A stretch of 5,823 nucleotides of DNA from Pseudomonadota bacterium (lineage in GTDB: Bacteria; Myxococcota_A; Polyangia; Polyangiales; Polyangiaceae), in contig QGUH01000282.1 in assembly GCA_003242355.1 (NCBI GenBank), positions 1 to 5,823 on the forward strand, in the 5' to 3' direction. A model generated the notes under the pieces. That model searched no databases. It worked only from the letters and a program-made list of their open reading frames with translations, and was not told where the DNA came from. Positions 1-4,547 of this stretch are shown here, in pieces (position 1 is the stretch's first letter; every line of letters begins with the position of its first letter). A program made the translations under genes and the position numbers.

Positions 1-175
1 CTCGGGAACGGTGTGGCGCCGCGGTTTCCGGTGAGCCTGCGCGGCGGACGTGGCGGCTGAGGGATCGGCTCGTTGCCCTCAGCGCCCGCGCGGCTTCCCG
101 CACCGACAGCCCTTGCTGCCGGCGCAGTCGCAGAATCTCTCGAATCTTCCTCATCGGCAGTCGCTCCGTCGCCAT
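1..175 (-). CDS. istA: IS21-family transposase IstA, N-terminal fragment
   Basis: This is the start of the IS21 transposase, the DDE recombinase that cuts and joins the element ends with help from the ATPase IstB. About 58 codons are visible, from ATG at 175-173 to the window edge. The opening MATERLPMRKIREILRLR followed by QQGLSVREAARAL closely matches the conserved IstA N-terminus: a basic start followed by the first helix-turn-helix that binds the terminal repeats. The start is strongly supported by GAAGGAG eight bases upstream. Similarity fades after about residue 45 (VRRAGSPET). IstA proteins usually continue there with a short A-G-L-x-W type segment; in the next frame one reads RLTG, so a one-base frameshift near positions 35-45 is possible but unproven. 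The catalytic core is outside the window, so activity cannot be assessed. Confidence 0.72.
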   Translation of the reverse strand, partial: MATERLPMRKIREILRLRRQQGLSVREAARALRATSRSLSRHVRRAGSPETAAPHRSR

Positions 176-201
176 CCAGGGGTCTCCTTCGAGACCCCTG
201 G
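176..201 (-). promoter_or_regulatory. Hairpin holding the istA ribosome binding site
   Basis: A perfect 11-bp inverted repeat (arms 176-186 and 191-201, CCAGGGGTCTC against GAGACCCCTGG) encloses a 4-nt loop and directly touches the istA start codon. On the minus-strand transcript the loop is GAAG and the 3' arm begins GAG, so the Shine-Dalgarno GAAGGAG sits in the loop plus the first three paired bases, eight bases before ATG. Any transcript running in from outside would fold this structure and hide much of the site. A promoter initiating within the 5' arm would not. Several insertion sequences use such hairpins to stop external transcription from switching on transposase; applying that here is inference. 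The structure itself is seen directly. Confidence 0.75.
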
Positions 202-244
202 TCGCAGAGCCGACCCGCCCGCGTCACCCCTCTCTCGCCCTCGT

Positions 245-379
245 GTTCACGTTGGCCGATTTCGGCGTTCACCATGCCCGATCCGGGCGTTCACGATGGC
301 CGATCTCGGCGTTCACCATGCCCCGATCCGGGCGTTCACGACGTGCCGATCCCGGTGTTCACGATCGACCGATTTCCGC
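245..379 (-). repeat. Six tandem 22-23 bp terminal repeats of the IS21-like element
   Basis: Six consecutive units each start GTTCAC on the plus strand, at 245, 267, 289, 311, 334 and 357. The first three are 22 bp and the last three 23 bp. Two forms alternate. Units 1 and 3 continue ..TGGCCGATYTCGGC; units 2 and 4 continue CATGCCCGATCCGGGC, with one extra C in unit 4. Unit 5 (at 334) and unit 6 (at 357) are more diverged, and unit 6 would be the outermost, terminal copy. Multiple direct copies of the end sequence are a hallmark of IS21 ends and are expected to be IstA binding sites. The spacing of 22-23 bp is about two helical turns, which would put all sites on one DNA face. No spacers are present, so this is not a CRISPR array. 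Confidence 0.85.
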
Positions 380-667
380 ACCCGTGAACCGGAAGCCGCT
401 CCCGCGGACGGTCTCGATCGGCGACGGAGCGCCGTCCGTTTGCAGCACCCTACGGGCAAGCATGATGGCGCGGTGAATGGGGGCTTCCGAGACGGCAACG
501 CCTCCCCAGGGCCCAGCGATCAGCTCGTCCCGACTGACGAGTCGGCCTGCCCGGCGCATCAGATAAATCAACGTCGCCAGGACTCGGCGCTGAACCGGGA
601 TAGCCACGCCCGCGCGGCGAACAATCAGCTCCTCTTCGTCGATCTCGAACGGTCCGTGCACGAGCAT
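359..667 (-). CDS. Truncated winged-helix (OmpR/PhoB-type) DNA-binding protein
   Basis: This 102-residue product is a single winged-helix DNA-binding domain of the response-regulator C-terminal class. Visible landmarks are the early beta strands (residues 1-25), a helix VLATLIYLMRRAGRLVSRDELI (residues 29-50, shown here as its span), the turn GPWGG at 52-56, the recognition helix region around 59-75, and the closing wing ETVRGSGFRF at 85-94, the usual T-V-R-G-x-G-Y-R-F signature. The start ATG at 667 has AGGGGA eight bases upstream. The last residues (AEIGRS) and the stop are encoded by the IS repeat, so the gene appears interrupted by insertion just after the domain. In GC-rich proteobacteria and myxobacteria such N-terminal domains are often fused to ATPase, TPR or other effector regions, which may lie beyond the IS. 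The fragment might still bind DNA. Target unknown. Confidence 0.7.
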   Translation of the reverse strand: MLVHGPFEIDEEELIVRRAGVAIPVQRRVLATLIYLMRRAGRLVSRDELIAGPWGGVAVSEAPIHRAIMLARRVLQTDGAPSPIETVRGSGFRFTGAEIGRS

Positions 668-1806
668 GCCGCCGGTCCCCTACGGCAAGCACCTTTCGCC
701 TGAGGTCACGAGGAAGTCAAAGAGAAGTTAAGGAGGGCTCATCGGAGAACGGGTGTACGAAGGCGAGCTCGTCGCGAGGCTCGGGCATCCCTTGGGGATG
801 CGGGTCCGGTGGGGCAAACCGCGATGCGGCCCGCGGAATGCCGAATGGCCGATGTTCGCGACACCCAACGCGGTGCCGCACGATCCGCTGGCGACGCACC
901 GACGTGCGCTCCCGCCAACGCATCACTCTCGCGGCCCAGTGGACTCACGCGAAGGACGGGATGCGCAGGCGAAGCCGCGCGAGGATCTTTCGGAGGCGGC
1001 GCACTGGTTCCCTCCAGCGGAGGGACTCGTACGCAAGCCAGGCCAGGGGTGCAAGGGGGAGCTCATCGGAGCCCCCAAGTGTCCGAAAACTCCGCCGAAA
1101 AAGAACGCGCACCGCTTGGACGCGCAGCCCGCACGCCGCTACTGAGCATGAAACCGATTCCACGCAGTGCCCCTGGAAGCACAGCCGACGCGAGGACGAG
1201 CCGCCCGGGCCGGGTCTCCTCGCACCCACCAGACGAGGCGCGCAACGGAGCTGTCACGACAACCGCTCGTGGCAAGGTGGTGGCTGCGGATCTCACCGCT
1301 TGGAGCGGGCTGGTGAGGGCCGAAGGTTCGGAGCCGTGAGCGCGCCGTGCCTTCACCCGTCGACCCAGAAGGGCTTCCGTTCGTTTTCACTCCTCAATTC
1401 GCGGCAGTGGACACCGCAACGCCCTGCGTTGCGAACCCTCATGTAAGCAACGCGTTCACGTAAAGCACCGGTGTCGTCCATTGCGCACACGAAGTTTTCA
1501 CCGCTCGACCCGACGCCTTGATTCCACGTACTCGATTCCGAGCCTTCTCGCCTTCGACTAGTAACCCGGGCTCCCTCGCCCGAACGCGTCGCGCCAAGGC
1601 CGAACCAGCTCGGAAACATCCCCAGAGTCACCGGCGGACGCGGCGAGAACACCCGAGAAACACACGATGGGCGGACACGAAAGAGAGCCCCACGCGGAGA
1701 ATTTCTATCCCCAGAGTTACAATTTGGCTTTGGTTTCGCCGCGCTATCCGAGAGCTCATGAATTTAACTTGTCCATGACTTTCATCTCGATCTATATGAG
1801 TTGACG
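668..1806. other. About 1.1 kb without a convincing gene
   Basis: Several open frames of 60-200 codons exist on both strands, but their products are rich in Arg, Pro, Ser and Ala, overlap each other and show no recognisable domain. None has a ribosome site at proper spacing from its start. A perfect Shine-Dalgarno-like AAGGAGG at 729-735 is followed by no start codon within 12 bases; the nearest is GTG at 753, too far away. A perfect inverted repeat CGCAACGC/GCGTTGCG with a 3-nt loop sits at 1415-1433 and has no T tract. The last ~100 bases (about 1700-1800) are clearly more AT-rich than the rest and probably hold the promoter of the rightward genes. The divergent layout (winged-helix gene leftward, enzyme genes rightward) means both promoters should lie here. 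Decayed coding sequence cannot be excluded. Confidence 0.55.
1726..1741 (+). promoter_or_regulatory. Candidate sigma-54 promoter upstream of the GNAT gene
   Basis: TGGCTTTGGTTTCGCG keeps the key GG (1727-1728) and GC (1739-1740) dinucleotides with exactly ten bases between them, as in the -24/-12 consensus TGGCAC-N5-TTGC, with C in place of T before the GC. Transcription would start near 1752, leaving a leader of roughly 55 bases before ATG 1807. Sigma-54 promoters are common in myxobacteria. An alternative is a sigma-70-like pair TTGTCC (1769-1774) and CTATAT (1792-1797) with 17-base spacing, which would give an almost leaderless message. Neither is demonstrated. Confidence 0.28.
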
Positions 1807-2526
1807 ATGACGCAACTGCACGCCGTGTCGCACATCCACGGAAACACCCCCGAGGCTCAGCGCGCCACCGAAAATCCCGCGAAGGCGTCCGATCGCGGCG
1901 CCGTTGCGCCCGCTCCCCTGTCCGTCGCCCTCTGGAACGTTTCCTGGGACGACGTCCTGCCGTATCGCTTCGGCTCCGACGGCGCTGTCGTGCGATGGAG
2001 CACGTTCGAAAACGTACGTCCATTCATCGAGCAAAACTACGCGCGGATCTTCGAGGAGCCGGCAGGGGACACACCATTCACGCAAGAAACCTCGATGAAT
2101 CGAGCCAAGGCTCGGTATTACGCGATCTTCGCGGATGTTTTCGAGTTCCTCTATCGCAACGAGACGATCGGGATTTTGATTTGCACTCCGCTCGACTGGA
2201 GCACGTACTACATCCGCACCGCAGCCCTCCTGCCCGAGCACCAAGGGCGCCAATGGGTTTGGCGCTTCGTTTCGGAGGTCCTGTTCGATTACCTGGCCCC
2301 TCTCGGGGTCGAGCGCGTGGAATTCGACGTTTCTCCGGCGAACATGGCCATGCTGCACCTGGCAGCACGCAATCGCTGCAATCCGACCGGAACTTTGCTG
2401 ACGGAGCGCTGGGGCAGCCAAGTACGCTTCACACGGTTTCTGAACCCACAGCGTGAAGCCGTGTTTCTAGACCAATTCTGCAACGGCATTAAGTACCAGA
2501 CCCGCACCCGCCGAAACCCGCGATGA
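1807..2526 (+). CDS. GNAT-fold acyltransferase-like protein
   Basis: The product has 239 residues and the look of a GNAT superfamily protein, which usually moves an acyl group from CoA to an amine. The first ~40 residues are low-complexity and probably disordered. The fold becomes recognisable from about residue 100: a strand ETIGILICTP (119-128), a strand STYYIRTAALLP (132-143), the helix that should start with the CoA pyrophosphate loop (144-165), then GVERVEFDVSPANMAMLHLA (168-187) and the closing strands TGTLLTERWG..VRFTRFL (194-212). The expected loop motif Q/R-x-x-G-x-G/A reads Q146-G-R-Q149-W-V151, so both glycine positions are replaced and CoA use is uncertain. ATG 1807 is preferred over in-frame TTG 1801 because GAG (1798-1800) is six bases upstream of it. 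It is the first gene of the rightward set; 247 nt separate it from the diiron oxidase gene. A role in acylating the pathway product or giving self-immunity is inference. Confidence 0.68.
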   Translation: MTQLHAVSHIHGNTPEAQRATENPAKASDRGAVAPAPLSVALWNVSWDDVLPYRFGSDGAVVRWSTFENVRPFIEQNYARIFEEPAGDTPFTQETSMNRAKARYYAIFADVFEFLYRNETIGILICTPLDWSTYYIRTAALLPEHQGRQWVWRFVSEVLFDYLAPLGVERVEFDVSPANMAMLHLAARNRCNPTGTLLTERWGSQVRFTRFLNPQREAVFLDQFCNGIKYQTRTRRNPR

Positions 2527-2653
2527 ACCTTCGCCCGCAGGGCGCGTCGGAGCATCGATCCGATCGGGGGCCCAACGACTCATCATGGTGAATGCGTCAT
2601 CGGCGTTTCGATCACGCTCTCACCATCGCCAAACGAAGCGAAAGGTACAGCAA

Positions 2654-2686
2654 ATGAAGAAGCGTTTTGCTCTGAACTGTCTCTGA
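2654..2686 (+). CDS. Possible 10-residue micro-ORF (leader or minimal precursor peptide)
   Basis: MKKRFALNCL is encoded in the gap between the GNAT and diiron oxidase genes. A good ribosome site, AAGG at 2642-2645, lies eight bases before its ATG, better than the sites of the neighbouring large genes. The same frame is open further upstream to ATG 2585, giving a 33-residue alternative that is very basic and has a poorer ribosome site. The stop codon is followed by one T, ten C and then a strong hairpin. Two readings are possible: a leader peptide whose translation influences the hairpin, or a minimal peptide substrate followed by a partial terminator, as in the microcin C operon where the seven-codon mccA precedes a hairpin and the modifying enzymes. 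It holds one Cys, a residue that YcaO enzymes can cyclise. It may equally be chance. Confidence 0.2.
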   Translation: MKKRFALNCL

Positions 2687-2687
2687 T

Positions 2688-2697
2688 CCCCCCCCCC
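2688..2697 (+). repeat. Ten-base C homopolymer
   Basis: A run of ten C lies between the micro-ORF stop codon and the hairpin. Runs of this length are prone to slippage in replication and also to sequencing error. It falls outside every confident gene, so a length change would alter the spacing to the hairpin rather than a main reading frame. Confidence 0.95.
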
Positions 2698-2743
2698 GAG
2701 GGCTCGGCGCTCGAGGAACGACACCTCGTTGCGCCGAGCCCTC
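2698..2743 (+). terminator. Strong nested hairpin, possible attenuator or partial terminator
   Basis: GAGGGCTCGGCGC (2698-2710) and GCGCCGAGCCCTC (2731-2743) are perfect 13-bp inverted repeats. Inside them CGAGG (2712-2716) and CCTCG (2724-2728) pair around the loop AACGACA, separated from the outer stem by one T on one side and TT on the other. The full structure has 18 base pairs, mostly G-C. No T tract follows on either strand, so it is not a classic intrinsic terminator. Its place between a short translated region and the start of the diiron oxidase gene suits partial termination, RNA processing or protection of message ends, which would set different expression levels for the genes on either side. 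The TTG at 2729, an in-frame upstream start for the next gene, lies within it and is therefore unlikely to be used. Confidence 0.6.
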
Positions 2744-2773
2744 GACTCCACCTCCTCAGATCGCGAGTTCCGG

Positions 2774-3502
2774 ATGGTTCTCCATCGAAAACCGACGAAT
2801 ATGGCAATCGACGACGCCCTCGTAGCGGAATTGGCCTCGTTCACTGGCGAGCTGCTCCACACGCACCCGCTCATCGCACGAGCCCGCCGTGGCCAGATCT
2901 CACCCTCCGTGGTGAACGACTACCTGACGAGTATTCTCCACTTGCTTCGAAGCACACCCCGCCTGCTCGACGAAGCAGAACGTCGCGCCCGCGAGCGCGG
3001 CGAGCTGCTCCTCGCGAGATTTTTCGCCCGCAAGGCCAACGAGGAGCGCGGACATGAACACTGGGCCGAGCACGACATCGCAACACTGCGCAGCGCGTAC
3101 GACCTGCCCCCGGGTCAGCCGCGGAAGGCCATCATCGAGCTCGTGACGTGGCTCGAGCGCCTGGTGGACACCGATCCGGGAAGCTACGTCGGCTACGTCT
3201 TCTTCGCCGAGTACTTCACGGTCCTCGCGGGGCCCGAATGCGTGCGCACCCTCACCGAGTTCTGCGGTATTCCGAGGGACGCGCTCACGGCGGTTAGTCA
3301 CCATGTCGAGCTCGATCAGGCGCACGTGGCCGAAGCCCGCATCGACATCCGTCGCCTCTTCCAAGGAAAGGCCGACGCAGAAGCGCGTCTCCTCGATGCA
3401 CTACGTGCCTCGGAGTGTTACTTCCGCAAGTTCGTAGACGAGCTCGATCGCTGTGCCGCCGCTGCCGAGGCTCGATGCAGCACGCAGAGCCTCCCGAATT
3501 GA
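2774..3502 (+). CDS. Heme-oxygenase-like diiron oxidase/oxygenase (HDO) family protein
   Basis: The product has 242 residues, almost all helical, with the metal-ligand pattern of heme-oxygenase-like diiron enzymes (relatives include UndA, CADD and the PqqC/TenA fold). The ligands visible are E91-x-x-H94 in NEERGHEHW, E146 in FFAEYF, and H177-x3-D181-x2-H184 in HHVELDQAH. Spacings H94 to E146 (52) and E146 to H177 (31) are close to those of known members. Such enzymes use O2 and two irons for decarboxylation, N-oxygenation, C-C cleavage or related oxidations in the cytoplasm. The start is uncertain: ATG 2774 has GAG six bases upstream, ATG 2801 is nearer the first domain helix, and TTG 2729 is inside a hairpin. 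Its 3' end overlaps the YcaO gene by 28 nt, so the two are surely co-translated and probably act in one pathway. Substrate unknown; a Cys-rich tail (C226, C235) is present. Confidence 0.82.
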   Translation: MVLHRKPTNMAIDDALVAELASFTGELLHTHPLIARARRGQISPSVVNDYLTSILHLLRSTPRLLDEAERRARERGELLLARFFARKANEERGHEHWAEHDIATLRSAYDLPPGQPRKAIIELVTWLERLVDTDPGSYVGYVFFAEYFTVLAGPECVRTLTEFCGIPRDALTAVSHHVELDQAHVAEARIDIRRLFQGKADAEARLLDALRASECYFRKFVDELDRCAAAAEARCSTQSLPN

Positions 3503-4524
3503 AGGAGCTCACCCGGCGCCATCCGCTGCCTGGAGGGTTCGACCCGCCCGAGTGCTTCGTGGATCGAGTCCTGCTCTTCGGGCACACGTTCCACCTCGTG
3601 GGTATCACGAGCGTTTCCGCCAGCGGTGAGACGGTGACGGGCAGCGCAGCCGATTCGGACCACGCGCCGATCGCGCGCGCCTATTTCGAGCTCTTCGAGC
3701 GCGCATGCATCGTCGATGCGGTCGCCCACGCGACGAGCGAGCACGTGCTGTTGGACGCGCACGGGCGTCCCCTGGGTACCTGCCCCAGCGCGGTCGTGTT
3801 TCCGCGGGAGCCACCGGGAGCCGGCTTCCGTTACTCCGTGTCGAACGGCGTCGCCGTAGGCCAAACGTGGGCGGATGCCAGCACGGCCGCACTGGCCGAG
3901 CTCGTGGAGCGGGATCGCGTGCTGCGATCCTGGTTCGGCGAGAGCCGCCCGGAGCCCATCCCGCTGCCGCCAGCGTCGATTCTCTCTGCTCTTGCCACCG
4001 CCTACGAGCTCCGCGCCGTCCGATTTCCTGCGTCACCAGAAGACCGGAGCGGGTCGACGAAGGCGCTCGAAACGGCGGGAGTCTTCGGATTTCCGAGGAG
4101 CCCCAATCATCCGCTCGTCTATGGCCTGGCAGCGGCGAATACTCCGCACGAGGCGCTATTCCGGGCGCAGCGCGAGTGCCTGCAGCGCCTCGCGTTCCTT
4201 TGGGGGGAAGACATCCCAGAACGGGAACCAACGTTCAGCCCTTCCGCCGCGTACCATCAGGAATTCTATCTCTGGCCGGCCACTCACGGACGCCTGCGGC
4301 GCTGGCTCGACGGCGGGTCGTACGATCCCGGTTTTCTAGTACCGCCGCACCCCGACGCAGTGCAGGGTCCGCGATTCGTGGACCTGACGCCGGCGTCACT
4401 CCGCAATGGGCTGCTGGTGATCAAGGCGATTCCCTCGTCACAGCTTCCGCTAACCTTCGGAAAAGAGCACCCTTTCATCCCGAACGAACGCGCAGTGCAC
4501 TACGGGCTGCACCCGATCGCGTAG
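3475..4524 (+). CDS. YcaO-domain protein (TOMM cyclodehydratase-type)
   Basis: The product has 349 residues and is a YcaO-domain enzyme, the ATP-using family that phosphorylates peptide backbone amides and so makes azolines, thioamides or amidines in RiPPs. Three family motifs are visible in order: FELFER (71-76, ExxER), the segment SNGVAVG (123-129) followed by ELVERDRVL (142-150), and RECLQ (233-237, ExxQ). These helices carry the Mg-ATP ligands. The C-terminal part VIKAIPSSQLPLTFG (315-329) and the ending GLHPIA match the YcaO C-terminus; the extreme end resembles the Pro-containing tail of azoline-forming members but is short of a full PxPxP. The usual GKG before the first motif reads GSAADSD (56-62). 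ATG 3475 with GAGG four bases upstream is chosen over an in-frame GTG at 3415 inside the HDO gene. No fused E1-like or RRE domain is present, so a separate partner would be needed for peptide binding. Confidence 0.88.
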   Translation: MQHAEPPELKELTRRHPLPGGFDPPECFVDRVLLFGHTFHLVGITSVSASGETVTGSAADSDHAPIARAYFELFERACIVDAVAHATSEHVLLDAHGRPLGTCPSAVVFPREPPGAGFRYSVSNGVAVGQTWADASTAALAELVERDRVLRSWFGESRPEPIPLPPASILSALATAYELRAVRFPASPEDRSGSTKALETAGVFGFPRSPNHPLVYGLAAANTPHEALFRAQRECLQRLAFLWGEDIPEREPTFSPSAAYHQEFYLWPATHGRLRRWLDGGSYDPGFLVPPHPDAVQGPRFVDLTPASLRNGLLVIKAIPSSQLPLTFGKEHPFIPNERAVHYGLHPIA

Positions 4525-4547
4525 CGATGCTAGAAGGCGAGGGTCCG

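Larger units (their letters stand above)
1..380 (-). mobile_element. IS21-family insertion sequence, istA-proximal end (partial)
   Basis: This is one end of an IS21-like element whose body continues past the left edge. Read on the minus strand it starts near position 380 with 5'-TGCGGAAATCGGTC, then an array of short direct repeats, a spacer, a hairpin and the transposase start. IS21 elements characteristically begin with TG, carry multiple copies of the terminal repeat inside each end, and encode istA then istB. The outer limit is inferred from two things: the loss of winged-helix coding similarity at about 381, and the TG dinucleotide at 380-379. The other end, istB and the target duplication are outside the window, so completeness and exact boundary cannot be judged. 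The next 4-8 bases outside the element, starting CCCG at 381, should be duplicated at its far end if the boundary is right. Confidence 0.72.

Noticed and set aside
245..379. Repeat array considered as a CRISPR array
   Set aside because: Units are contiguous with no unique spacers and continue to the end of an IS21-like element.
945..1229. 94-codon minus-strand frame with a Leu/Arg-rich C-terminal half
   Set aside because: The amphipathic-looking stretch is not recognisable as any family, and no start signal or neighbour supports it; a decayed gene is possible but not shown.
1415..1433. Perfect 8-bp inverted repeat with a 3-nt loop as a terminator
   Set aside because: No T tract on either side and no gene ends nearby; probably chance or a minor protein site.
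809..1446. Long overlapping plus-strand frames of 176 and 202 codons in the gene-free region
   Set aside because: The products are Arg/Ser/Pro-rich without domains, they overlap each other in different frames, and neither has a ribosome site near its start.
1792..2421. 209-codon open frame on the minus strand across the GNAT gene
   Set aside because: It is antisense to a plus-strand frame with recognisable GNAT features, and its product shows no domain; GC-rich codon structure makes long antisense frames common.
2523..2591. 22-codon frame starting at the ATGA overlap with the GNAT stop
   Set aside because: The stop-start overlap suggests coupling, but the peptide is featureless, has no Cys, and is followed by a different and better-led micro-ORF; too weak to call.
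2527..2825. The GNAT frame stays open for about 300 nt past its stop codon, through the C10 tract
   Set aside because: Read-through or slippage into it was considered. It has no start codon of its own near the beginning, no recognisable domain, and overlaps the HDO start in another frame.
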